Source: Vallitalea guaymasensis (GTDB lineage: Bacteria; Bacillota; Clostridia; Lachnospirales; Vallitaleaceae). Taken from it: a stretch of DNA of 64,000 nucleotides. The notes beneath the pieces were generated by a model that had not been told where the DNA came from, did not search any database, and worked only from the letters and a program-made list of their open reading frames with translations. A program made the position numbers and the translations under genes. The stretch spans positions 4,588,001-4,652,000 of the forward strand of contig NZ_CP058561.1 in assembly GCF_018141425.1 (NCBI RefSeq). Direction: 5' to 3'. The first letter of the stretch is position 1. The number at the start of each line of letters is the position of its first letter. Of this stretch, positions 37,592-46,698 are shown one piece after another.

Positions 37592-39610
37592 ATGTATTCA
37601 GTTCAAATTATATTAGCCACTATAGGAGTAGTAGTAATAGTTGTTGGTGGATTACTAGCACTATTTTCAAGATTCTATCACAAGGTAGAACAAGGAAAAG
37701 TAATAGTAAGAAATGGTGTTGGTGGTCCAATAGTATGTTTTGGTGGTATTTTCGTAGTACCAATAATTCATAGATATGAAGTAATGGATATCTCAGTTAA
37801 AAGAGTAGAAATAGCAAGAGAAGGAAAAGATGGTTTGATTTGTAAAGACAATCTAAGAGCTGATATAAGAGTTGCTTTTTTTGTTAGGGTCAATCAAACG
37901 CGTGAAGATGTATTGAAAGTTGCTCAGTTATTAGGCTGTCAAAAAGCATCTGATCCAACAACTTTGATGGAATTCTTTGATGCCAAGTTTTCAGAAGCCT
38001 TAAAAACAGTTGGTAAGAAATTTGATTTTGTCCAACTATATACTGAAAGAGAGACTTTCAAAAATGAAATTCTACAGATTATTGGAACAGATCTAAATGG
38101 TTATGTTATGGATGATGCGGCAATCGATTATCTAGAACAAACAGATGTTGGGCTTTTGAACAGTAATAATATATTGGATTCAGAGGGTATCAAGAAAATA
38201 ACTGAACTCACTTCAGAGCAAAGAATTTTAGCTAATCAAATAGAAAGAGATAAACAAAAAACTATAAAACAACAGGATGTATCTGCAAGAGAGGCTATAT
38301 TAGAGCTTGAGAAGCAAAATGCTGAAGCAGAAGCTAAGCAAAAAAGAGAAATAGCGATTATTAATTCTAGAGAGACAGCAGAAGCTGAAAAAGTAGCCCA
38401 AGAAGAGAGATTCAAGTCAGAAATGGCTAGAGTTAAAACTGAAGAAGAGATAGAGGTTGCTGAACAAAATAAAGATCGACAAGTTATTGTTGCCATGAAA
38501 GCAAAAGAAAGCACAGAAGCTGTTGAAACAGAAAGAGTAGATAGAAAAAGATTACTGGAAAGAACAGAGAAAGAAAAGTTAGTTGAACTTGCTACTATAG
38601 AAAAAGAAAAAGAGGTAGAGGTTCAGAAGAAAGATATCCAGTCAGTTATAAGAGAAAGAGTAGCTGTTGAGAAAGATACGGTAGTTGAGGAAGAAAAGAT
38701 TAAAGATACACGTGCAATAGCTGAAGCTGATCGTTATAAAACTGTAGCTATCAAAAAAGCAGAAGAACAATCAGAGAAGGATCTCATTATAAAAGTTAAG
38801 ACAGCAGAAGCGTCAAAACAAGCTGCTGAGAGAATTGCAGAAAAGACAATCATTGATGCAGACGCAAAATTAAAAGCTTCACAAAAAGAAGCAGAATCAA
38901 TAAAAGTAATTGTTGATGCTAAGGTACTTGAAGAATCAACTAGTGGTATAGCTGAGGCAAAAGTTATTGAAGCAAAAGCTTTAGCACAGGCAAAAGGTGA
39001 AACTGCTAAGATTGATGTAAAAGAAAAAGAAGGAAATGTTGAAGCTGATATCTTGAAGAAAAAATATTTGGCAGAAGCAGAAGGAATCAAAGAAAAAGCT
39101 ACTAGCATGAAAGCATTAGACGAAGTAGGAAAAGAGCATGAAGAGTTCAAACTCAAACTAGAAAAAGAAAAAGAAATTGCACTTGCAGATATCAATATCC
39201 AAAAAGATATAGCAAGTTCACAAGCAGCTGTTATTACAGAAGCACTCAAATCAGCTAAGATTGATATTGTTGGTGGAGAAACTATGTTCTTTGATAAAAT
39301 TGTTGGTTCCATTACAAGAGGTAAATCATATGACCGTTTAGTTGATAATAGTGAAGTGCTTAGTGATATAAAAGAAACATTTATAACAGGAGACCCAGAT
39401 TACTTTAAGAAACAATTACAAGAATTAGTAGGTAGATTTAACTTAACATCTGAAGATTTAAAGAATCTATCAATAGCTGGAGCTGTTAATAAAATGATGA
39501 ATAATGCTAATGGTGAAGACAAAACAATGTTAGGTAAACTATTAGATACTGTTAATAAGGCAGGAGTTGCTGACTTACCAGCAAAATTGATGGAAACTAC
39601 ACGTAAATGA
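37592..39610 (+). CDS. Flotillin/SPFH-domain membrane-scaffold protein (YqiK-like)
   Basis: 672 residues. An N-terminal membrane helix (about 5-26) precedes a Band 7/SPFH domain (about 35-210; VRNGVGGPIVCFGGIFVVPIIHRYE, then MDISVKRVEIAREG). A very long Glu/Lys/Ala-rich coiled coil follows (about 215-560, EAEK-type repeats), and then a C-terminal segment. This is the YqiK/flotillin architecture that organises membrane microdomains. ATG behind AAGGAGTG. The giant AAA+ gene starts within a few bases of its stop, implying one transcript and coupled translation. Confidence 0.93.
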   Translation: MYSVQIILATIGVVVIVVGGLLALFSRFYHKVEQGKVIVRNGVGGPIVCFGGIFVVPIIHRYEVMDISVKRVEIAREGKDGLICKDNLRADIRVAFFVRVNQTREDVLKVAQLLGCQKASDPTTLMEFFDAKFSEALKTVGKKFDFVQLYTERETFKNEILQIIGTDLNGYVMDDAAIDYLEQTDVGLLNSNNILDSEGIKKITELTSEQRILANQIERDKQKTIKQQDVSAREAILELEKQNAEAEAKQKREIAIINSRETAEAEKVAQEERFKSEMARVKTEEEIEVAEQNKDRQVIVAMKAKESTEAVETERVDRKRLLERTEKEKLVELATIEKEKEVEVQKKDIQSVIRERVAVEKDTVVEEEKIKDTRAIAEADRYKTVAIKKAEEQSEKDLIIKVKTAEASKQAAERIAEKTIIDADAKLKASQKEAESIKVIVDAKVLEESTSGIAEAKVIEAKALAQAKGETAKIDVKEKEGNVEADILKKKYLAEAEGIKEKATSMKALDEVGKEHEEFKLKLEKEKEIALADINIQKDIASSQAAVITEALKSAKIDIVGGETMFFDKIVGSITRGKSYDRLVDNSEVLSDIKETFITGDPDYFKKQLQELVGRFNLTSEDLKNLSIAGAVNKMMNNANGEDKTMLGKLLDTVNKAGVADLPAKLMETTRK

Positions 39611-39621
39611 GGTAGATGATA

Positions 39622-42600
39622 TTGGATGTTAAAGATAATAAAGATATAAAAACTAAAAATGATAATAACGATATGGAAAATGGTACATATGAAGTTATTA
39701 AGAACAGACTTGTAAAACAAGGTAATGACTTAAAGGAACGTGTCCACAAACTTAATTCCGTTAGAAAAGAAGTCTTTGGTTCTATTGAAACAAAGCTTCT
39801 TGGAAGCGAACGTATTATAACCGAGAATAATTGTATACCTAGAGATATGGCGCCAGTGGATGACTTCTTTATCTTTGGTTACAATGTTCATATCGGATTG
39901 AAATCCAAGGTGGAACTTAGTGATGTATTTTCTATTTATCAATATAAAGATCGTACATTCCAAAAACAGACACTCGAATTAATTAATGATGATCAGTTTC
40001 TAAGAGATTTTGATGAGCTGTACAAGTATTATAAGAATACGTTTTTTGCTAAATTCACTATAATTGAACCATACTTCTATATGGTTTTCCAGACAGGAAA
40101 AAATGCTACAGACATCAAAGTATTCAAATGGCTGATAGAAGATGGAAGATTAACATATGTAGATTGTAGAAGTGACCATGAAGTTAAATTCATAGGTAAA
40201 AACGAATTCAAGTTTGTCAAAGCATCAAGAGATGATCAAAGAACAGGTATACATCCACATGTCTCAATTCTTGATAAAGTTTTTGTAGAAACTATAGGTG
40301 GAGACTTGACAATAAAAGTAGAAGATAATACAGAAACAGGTAAAGGGATATATTCTGAAGATGTTGAGGATAAAGACCAGAACCTTGATGATGCTGAGAT
40401 ATTTTATGCAGATTTAGACCAGATAATAATACTTAAGATTAAGCCATACAAGGAGAATGATTACAGGTATTTCATATTCAATAATAAGTTGAAGAATGTT
40501 GTAAGAATTGATTCCATAAAAGATACATGTATGCTCCTGCCAGGTAACCATGGTCTTATATTCCCTCAGGGTTACTATCTTCAAAATGGTGAATATAAAG
40601 TATTTGATGTACCAGCGGATAATTCAGTTTTTGATCAGATGATTAGCTCATCTAACGGAGAGGATTATCAGTATATCTTTTATAACATTGATAGTGGTAT
40701 ATATTTAGTATATTCATATAACATAATTGAACAGACAATAGATACACCTATTGTCTGTAGTGGATACTCACATTTTAATAATGGTGAGATGATAGTATTC
40801 AAAAATGAAGAAGAGCCTAGAAAGAATCATATGATACAGATATGGCAAACGCCTTATGTTGGGAAAAATTATGTAAGTGAGAGTAAAAATGACTCTATCT
40901 TATTTAATATCGGCAATAAGGATATTGTAAACTGTATGGCTGAATGTAAGATAGTATATAAACTCATTCAAAAAGGCGAGAGCTATCAGAGTATATATAT
41001 TGATATTGTAAAAGAATCAGAGCAATTAATAGATTCTTACTTCTGGCTTGATAAAAAAGAGGTATATAACTTAAAAGAAGTACTTATATCTATAAAAGAG
41101 ACCTCAACATTTGCCATTGGTGAATTTGAGAAAGTAGTAAGAATCAAAAAAGCTACAAAGAAGCAAATAAGCAGTGTTTCAGATGAAGCAGAAGAACTTC
41201 TCAAGAAACTGGAATATGGTACGTTTGATAGTATAAATGAATATGTGAAGGTATTAGCTGACATACGAAATCTTCGTGGCAAGATTGTTTCACTAAGGGA
41301 CCTAAGATATACAGATATACAATTCGTTGATTCATTAGACGGGAAAGTTAAAGAGAAGAATGAGGAATTCTCAAAAAAATGTGTTGAATTCATAATTAAG
41401 CCTAAAGGTCTTAAACCTTATGCTGATAAAGTACAAGAATTACAAGATAGCGTTGATAAGGTTAACAAATCAAAAGAGGGAAAAGAACTTTGGGAAAAAA
41501 TAGATGAAACCTGTGCTGAATTAGAACTTTTGATAGATATTGTAAGTAATTTTAAGATTGAAGACCCAACTATGACTACAGAAATCATTGATAAAATTTC
41601 ATCCCTATTTTCTTTAATCAATAATACTAAGGCAAGATTAAAAACCAGAGTGGAGCAATTCACGAAAAGTGAAATGACTACTCAATTCAATTCACAAATG
41701 AAATTACTTAGTCAAGCTGTAGTCAATTATCTAGATGTTTCTGACACAGTAGAAAAATGTGACCAATACCTCAATAAAGTTATGGTCCAGATACAAGAAT
41801 TAGAAGGTAAATTCGCTGAATTTGATGAGTATATAGATAAACTTGGTGAAAAACGAGAAGAGTTATATACTGCTTTCGAGAGCAAGAAACAGGCATTGAT
41901 AGATAAGTTGAATAAACGTATCCTTGGATTGGTTAACTCTTCGGAGCGTATAATAAAGGGAATAACCAATAGACTAGGTAGTTATGATTCAGTAGAAAAG
42001 ATTAATGGATATCTTGCTACTGACATTATGGCTGAGAAGGTTAGAGATATCATTTCTCAGCTAAGAGAATTAGGAGACAATGTCAAGGCAGATGAGATTA
42101 GCTCGAGGCTGAAAAAATTGAAAGAAGATGCTATCCGTCAACTTAAGGATAAAGAAGAACTATATGTCAACGGTGATAATGTCATAAAATTAGGACAACA
42201 TCATTTTTCAGTTAATACAAAAGCCATTGATTTATCTATTGTACAAAAAGATGATGAATTATATTATCATATAACAGGTACTGATTTTTGGGATAAAGTC
42301 GTTCATGATGATATAAGTAGATATGAACATGTTTTTTCACAGAGTATTGTATCAGAAAGCAGAGATGTTTATAGAGGTGAATACCTTGCTTATTTGGTGT
42401 TTAGAGCAGCAAGTACTAAACAGTTTGAAAGTTTGGATGTGCTATACTCAAAGTCTGAAACTCAACTGGTGGAAATTGTTCAAAAATATATGGAACCAAG
42501 ATATCAAGAAGGCTATACCAAAGGGGTACATGATAGTGATGCAGCTAAGATATTAAAAGCATTACTTGAACTTAATCAGAATATAGACTTGCTAATATAT

Positions 42601-44541
42601 AGTAGCCAGGTTAGAGCTTCAGCTAGATTGTTTTGGAATAGGTTAATAGATGCTGATACGAAAAAATTATTGACATCCAGGTTAAGAGAGTTAGCTAAAG
42701 TCAGTGAATATTTTAATACATCACCTAATTTGGAAAGCTATATACCTTATATAGTAGAAAAACTTGAAAATACCTATAACAATGTAGTGCTGTTTGATAG
42801 CAAGAATATTCCTGATGCAGCTGAATATCTCTGTAAGGAAATTATGAAAAATAAAGATTTCGTAGTCAGCAGGGAAGCTAAAAAAATGTATGAAGGCTTT
42901 GTTGGTTATCTAAGAGATAAAAATGCTCTAGAAACTTTTGAACTATCTGTCAAAAACAGTAAAGATGACATAGAAGGGCTTTTTTATCTAATCAAAGAAT
43001 GGGTTAATGCCTATGGAACAGAGACTAATGGATTTGAAGATATAGATAAGGATGAATTGGCAGGGTTAATTGATGAAGTAATTGTTCTATTAATTGAGAA
43101 CGATGCTAACTTAGGTAGAGTTATAAATATGGATTCCAAGATAACCATAAGTGAATTAGTTGGTAGCCACTATGTAATTAACGAAGGAACATACAAATTA
43201 GCCTATACTAGGTTCATGAACAAATTAAAATACTATAGTGAAGTTACTGTAAATGACTATATCAAATTCCAAGATATCAAGAAGGAACTTATCAAGGAAT
43301 TTAAAACAGAACTCAATCTTGATGAATTCAAGCCAAAAGTTCTTTCATCTTTTGTTAGGAATAAGCTTATTGATAAAGTATATTTACCTCTCATTGGAGA
43401 TAATCTTGCTAAGCAGATTGGTGTTATAGGAGAAAATAAAAGGACTGACCTAATGGGTATGCTATTATTAGTATCTCCACCAGGCTATGGTAAAACTACT
43501 TTGATGGAGTATATAGCAAGTAGACTTGGTATTATACTCGTTAAAGTTAATGGTCCTTCCCTTGGTAACGATGTAACATCATTAGATCCAGGAAAAGCAA
43601 ATAATACTAGCGCCAGAGATGAACTTAAAAAACTCAATCTTGCACTTAAGATGGGAAATAATGTAATGATATATGTTGATGATATCCAACACTGTAATCC
43701 AGAATTCTTACAGAAATTCATATCATTGTGTGATGGACAAAGAAAGATTGAAGGAGTATATAATGGTAATGGGCAAACATATGATCTAAGAGGTAAGAAA
43801 GTAGCTGTGGTAATGGCTGGTAATCCTTATACTGAAAGCGGCGAGAAATTCAAGATACCAGATATGCTATCAAATAGAGCGGACGTGTATAATCTTGGAG
43901 ATATGCTTAGGGAGAATGAAGAAGCCTTCAAGCTTAGTTATATTGAAAACAGCTTAACCTCTAATCCTGTACTTAGTAAACTCACAAGCAGGAGCCAAAA
44001 AGATATATATGGTCTTATCGAAATGGCTAACGGAGCTGAAAGAGAAACTGTGAATCTTGAGAACAATTATTCAATAGATGAACTTAATGAGTACACTAGT
44101 GTCATAGAAAAACTATTTAGAGTCAGAGATGTAGTTCTAAAAGTTAACATGGAATACATTTATTCTGCAGCTATGGCTGATGAATATAGAAATGAACCAC
44201 CTTTCAAACTTCAAGGTTCTTATAGAAACATGAATAAAATAGCAGAAAAGATTGTGCCTATAATGAATGACGAAGAATTAAATCATCAAATACTAGCAAG
44301 CTACGAAAATGATTCCCAAACACTAACCTCTGATGCCGAAGCTAATATGCTCAAGTGGAAAGAAATAGTCGGCTGCCTGAATAGCGAAGAACAAAAACGT
44401 CTTGATGAAATAAAATCTATATTCCTCAAGAATAAACTTATAAAAGGCGATGACAAATTAGGTCAAGCAGTAAGCGTTTTAAGTAATCTTACAGACAACA
44501 TAGAAATGATTAAAGATATCTTATCTGCAAGTATAAAATAA
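39622..44541 (+). CDS. Giant AAA+ ATPase with DUF3686-like N-terminus
   Basis: About 1,640 residues. The N-terminal part (about 50-480; TENNCIPRDMAPVDDFFIFG, then NVHIGLKSKVELSDVF) matches the DUF3686 type found in proteins labelled 'DNA repair ATPase'; that label is not evidence of function. Extended coiled coil covers about 500-870. The C-terminal AAA+ module has Walker A SPPGYGKTTLMEY (about 1288-1300), Walker B MIYVDDIQHC (about 1350) and sensor 1 VAVVMAGNPYTE. GAGGT at 39609 favours TTG 39622; ATG 39616 is also possible. It directly follows the flotillin gene. Confidence 0.85.
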   Translation: MDVKDNKDIKTKNDNNDMENGTYEVIKNRLVKQGNDLKERVHKLNSVRKEVFGSIETKLLGSERIITENNCIPRDMAPVDDFFIFGYNVHIGLKSKVELSDVFSIYQYKDRTFQKQTLELINDDQFLRDFDELYKYYKNTFFAKFTIIEPYFYMVFQTGKNATDIKVFKWLIEDGRLTYVDCRSDHEVKFIGKNEFKFVKASRDDQRTGIHPHVSILDKVFVETIGGDLTIKVEDNTETGKGIYSEDVEDKDQNLDDAEIFYADLDQIIILKIKPYKENDYRYFIFNNKLKNVVRIDSIKDTCMLLPGNHGLIFPQGYYLQNGEYKVFDVPADNSVFDQMISSSNGEDYQYIFYNIDSGIYLVYSYNIIEQTIDTPIVCSGYSHFNNGEMIVFKNEEEPRKNHMIQIWQTPYVGKNYVSESKNDSILFNIGNKDIVNCMAECKIVYKLIQKGESYQSIYIDIVKESEQLIDSYFWLDKKEVYNLKEVLISIKETSTFAIGEFEKVVRIKKATKKQISSVSDEAEELLKKLEYGTFDSINEYVKVLADIRNLRGKIVSLRDLRYTDIQFVDSLDGKVKEKNEEFSKKCVEFIIKPKGLKPYADKVQELQDSVDKVNKSKEGKELWEKIDETCAELELLIDIVSNFKIEDPTMTTEIIDKISSLFSLINNTKARLKTRVEQFTKSEMTTQFNSQMKLLSQAVVNYLDVSDTVEKCDQYLNKVMVQIQELEGKFAEFDEYIDKLGEKREELYTAFESKKQALIDKLNKRILGLVNSSERIIKGITNRLGSYDSVEKINGYLATDIMAEKVRDIISQLRELGDNVKADEISSRLKKLKEDAIRQLKDKEELYVNGDNVIKLGQHHFSVNTKAIDLSIVQKDDELYYHITGTDFWDKVVHDDISRYEHVFSQSIVSESRDVYRGEYLAYLVFRAASTKQFESLDVLYSKSETQLVEIVQKYMEPRYQEGYTKGVHDSDAAKILKALLELNQNIDLLIYSSQVRASARLFWNRLIDADTKKLLTSRLRELAKVSEYFNTSPNLESYIPYIVEKLENTYNNVVLFDSKNIPDAAEYLCKEIMKNKDFVVSREAKKMYEGFVGYLRDKNALETFELSVKNSKDDIEGLFYLIKEWVNAYGTETNGFEDIDKDELAGLIDEVIVLLIENDANLGRVINMDSKITISELVGSHYVINEGTYKLAYTRFMNKLKYYSEVTVNDYIKFQDIKKELIKEFKTELNLDEFKPKVLSSFVRNKLIDKVYLPLIGDNLAKQIGVIGENKRTDLMGMLLLVSPPGYGKTTLMEYIASRLGIILVKVNGPSLGNDVTSLDPGKANNTSARDELKKLNLALKMGNNVMIYVDDIQHCNPEFLQKFISLCDGQRKIEGVYNGNGQTYDLRGKKVAVVMAGNPYTESGEKFKIPDMLSNRADVYNLGDMLRENEEAFKLSYIENSLTSNPVLSKLTSRSQKDIYGLIEMANGAERETVNLENNYSIDELNEYTSVIEKLFRVRDVVLKVNMEYIYSAAMADEYRNEPPFKLQGSYRNMNKIAEKIVPIMNDEELNHQILASYENDSQTLTSDAEANMLKWKEIVGCLNSEEQKRLDEIKSIFLKNKLIKGDDKLGQAVSVLSNLTDNIEMIKDILSASIK

Positions 44542-44579
44542 ACTAAGTTAGTATATTAAAATAAGATTCATCAGAAGAA

Positions 44580-44635
44580 GGGGTTGTCAGATACATTTTG
44601 GGGATGTTACTAAAAATGTATTATACGACAACCCC
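44580..44635 (+). terminator. Long hairpin after the AAA+ gene (family member 2)
   Basis: GGGGTTGTC...ATACATTTT pairs with AAAATGTATTATACGACAACCCC (44613-44635), with a small bulge. The arms and the GATGTTA loop are shared with the hairpin at 52592-52652 and partly with 21263-21404. It probably terminates the flotillin-AAA transcript. Confidence 0.8.
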
Positions 44636-44686
44636 ACTTTATTTTATAATACAGCAAATTAAATATTATATAATGTGAACTACAGA

Positions 44687-44795
44687 GTGTAGATAGTATA
44701 TGGGAATATATAGCAGTGAGCTAGGACGGCGAACTCAGCCTTTTAAACATGGACGTTTAATGGGCTGACGAAATATTCCCATATACTATCTACAC
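44687..44795. ncRNA. Structured RNA motif, copy 1
   Basis: A perfect 23-bp inverted repeat (44687-44709 with 44773-44795) closes a 63-base core. The core holds a short hairpin GCT-AGGAC-GGC, then a six-pair stem (TCAGCC/GGCTGA) bearing a hairpin TTAAAC-ATGGAC-GTTTAA. The same architecture and loop sequences occur at 51657-51764, with paired changes in the stems, so it is very likely a functional RNA. The strand is not certain because the closing stem is symmetric; the + strand is preferred from the GGAC loops. It lies between the AAA+ terminator and a 68-aa gene. Confidence 0.7.
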
Positions 44796-44886
44796 GACTG
44801 TCAGCCACTTTCCATTATCTTTTATTAATTAGTTCCCTATCTACCACATATATATTTATTAACACATAAAAACAAGGAGTATTTCT

Positions 44887-45093
44887 TTGAACAAAAAAGA
44901 TATCAAAATCATAATGAAATTCCCTGACAATAAAGAAAATGATTGCAAAAAAAATATAAACAAGATATTAACTGAACTATATGCCGAAGTTATTATCAAT
45001 AAACTAAAAGAGAATGTTCCAGAAGATAAGATGGTAGACTCTATATCAAATATAAAAAAGTTACTTAAATTTAAAGAATCAAAAAATTATTAG
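44887..45093 (+). CDS. Small charged helical protein
   Basis: 68 residues, Lys/Asn/Glu-rich and probably helical (NKILTELYAEVIINKLKENV; ISNIKKLLKF). No family recognised. TTG start at 44887 with AAGGAG eight bases upstream, and an intrinsic terminator 50 bases after the stop, support a real gene. It begins about 90 bases after the structured RNA copy 1, so that RNA could lie in its leader. Confidence 0.6.
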   Translation: MNKKDIKIIMKFPDNKENDCKKNINKILTELYAEVIINKLKENVPEDKMVDSISNIKKLLKFKESKNY

Positions 45094-45139
45094 ATTTGTA
45101 GTAATTTTTAGTCAATATTTCTAAATAAATAACTCCTTC

Positions 45140-45167
45140 AAAAGGTCATAAAATGACCTTTTTTTAT
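45140..45167 (+). terminator. Terminator after the 68-aa gene
   Basis: AAAAGGTCAT (45140-45149) pairs with ATGACCTTTT (45153-45162) and runs into TTTTT. Confidence 0.88.
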
Positions 45168-45420
45168 CTTATATGAAAGTTCTATTAAGTATATGAAATA
45201 AAACCATATCTCATATACGTTAAAGAACTTTCCTAACAACTTAAACTCCCTACGGATAACATGATGTATTACTATTTTATTTTACAAAAATTGGAAAATG
45301 TATTATAATATAGGAGTCTAAGCAGTTAACAAAATAAAATTAAATAAAACAATAATTAAGATAATTCATTCTATTAATTGACGAAAACAGTAATTGAATA
45401 TACAAATTACAATCCATAAT
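45168..45420. other. AT-rich spacer, no gene seen
   Basis: About 250 bases of AT-rich sequence with no convincing reading frame or structure, ahead of the lipoprotein promoter. Confidence 0.5.
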
Positions 45421-45449
45421 TTGACACAACTGCTATATTATTATAAAAT
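45421..45449 (+). promoter_or_regulatory. Predicted sigma-A promoter for the lipoprotein gene
   Basis: TTGACA (45421-45426), 17-bp spacer, TAAAAT (45444-45449). It implies a leader of about 180 bases before the ATG at 45637; I see no riboswitch class in that leader. Confidence 0.65.
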
Positions 45450-45636
45450 GTGTTATATTATCCATTACAATAATTATGAAGTTACTATTAAAATTAGTAA
45501 TAACTGGCTAAACTATATTTATTAAGTACTTGATAATATAATCTGAAGCATACTGGGAGTTTAATTAATTACATATAAGGTTAAAGAATTATATAGGTTA
45601 TTAAGGAATGTATGAGAATTATTAGGAGGAGAGTAC

Positions 45637-46089
45637 ATGAACACATTAAAAAAAATAGTTATCTTAGGAACTATGGTATTATCGTTGACAGCATGTTCAT
45701 CTAATAATAACGATAAATATATGACACTATACAAAGAATTACTGGAAGAGCAACCCCCAGATATAGAAAACATAGTATTTGAAGATGAGTCAGGAAATAG
45801 ATTATTAGAAGATGAATCGGGTTTTATAACTATTTATAACAATACCAAATTAACAGCATCAGTAGATGGTAATTCAACAGATGCAGAAGTATATTTTGTT
45901 CCATCAGGAAGTGACAATAGTGAATATCAACAGCTAGTGAATTCAGGGTCTATAGAGGATGATAAAGCAGAGTTCATATTAAAACAAGAAGAATTTTCAG
46001 ATGGTCTTGGATATTTATGGGTAGTGGTATATAATAATGAATTAGGAAGAAAATCTGAAGAATTTAAAATATCACTAGTAGAAGAATAG
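45637..46089 (+). CDS. Putative lipoprotein
   Basis: 150 residues with a lipoprotein signal (lipobox LTAC, cysteine at residue 20) followed by an Asn/Asp-rich spacer. The mature part is acidic with a beta-rich pattern resembling a small bacterial Ig-like domain (TIYNNTKLTASVDGNSTDAEVYFVPSG). No specific family assigned. ATG behind AGGAGGAGAG. An isochorismatase-like gene follows after 18 bases. Confidence 0.8.
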   Translation: MNTLKKIVILGTMVLSLTACSSNNNDKYMTLYKELLEEQPPDIENIVFEDESGNRLLEDESGFITIYNNTKLTASVDGNSTDAEVYFVPSGSDNSEYQQLVNSGSIEDDKAEFILKQEEFSDGLGYLWVVVYNNELGRKSEEFKISLVEE

Positions 46090-46107
46090 TATAAGGAGGA
46101 AATGCTA

Positions 46108-46671
46108 ATGAATACAGCTTACTTATTAATAGATTACGTATATGATTTTATTGATGATAAAGGAGTTTTATCTTTGAGTAAGCGTGGGCAAGCTATAAAA
46201 GATAATATAATAAAAGTTATTGATAAAATAAAAAAAGATGAAGATTTATTGTATATCTGCAATGATGACCATGAGGAAAATAGTTACAAGTTTTCACCTG
46301 AAGCTAAGTTGTTTCCATTACATTGTGATAAAAAAGGAAGTGAATTAGCTATTGATAAAGACGTATTCATGAAAATAAAACCTGAAAAGACATATAATAT
46401 ATCAAAGGTGATGTATTCTTCATTCAATGGAACCAGATTAGACTTGGTTTTAAGACAACAGGATATCAAAGAACTAGTATTAATGGGAGTGTGTACAGAC
46501 ATATGTGTTCTGCATACAGCTATTGATGCATATAATCTTGGATATAAAATCACTGTGATTGATGATTGTTGTTGTGGATTAACAGATGAAGGACATGGGT
46601 TTGCACTTAATCATTTTAAGAATACTTTAGGAGCTAAGATTGTAACAAGTAATGAATTACTAAAAAGTTAA
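46108..46671 (+). CDS. Isochorismatase-family cysteine hydrolase
   Basis: About 187 aa. The fold is marked by an N-terminal AYLLIDYVYDFID (catalytic Asp), a lysine in SKVMYSSFNGT-like context, and the nucleophile in LMGVCTDICVLHTA. Nicotinamidase is one possible activity, but the substrate is not determined. ATG 46108 is better spaced from AAGGAGG (46092-46098) than ATG 46102. Confidence 0.85.
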   Translation: MNTAYLLIDYVYDFIDDKGVLSLSKRGQAIKDNIIKVIDKIKKDEDLLYICNDDHEENSYKFSPEAKLFPLHCDKKGSELAIDKDVFMKIKPEKTYNISKVMYSSFNGTRLDLVLRQQDIKELVLMGVCTDICVLHTAIDAYNLGYKITVIDDCCCGLTDEGHGFALNHFKNTLGAKIVTSNELLKS

Positions 46672-46698
46672 CATTCTTTTTAATGGAGGACATTACAC

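Noticed and set aside
38734..39312. Minus-strand frame of 192 codons opposite the flotillin gene
   Set aside because: It is a Ser/Ala/Phe-rich antisense shadow of the Glu/Lys/Ala coiled coil, with no start signal.
44687..44795. Insertion-sequence terminal repeats as the explanation of the 23-bp inverted repeat
   Set aside because: Only about 63 bases lie between the arms, the arm sequence differs between copies, and internal helices covary, which fits an RNA better than a transposon.
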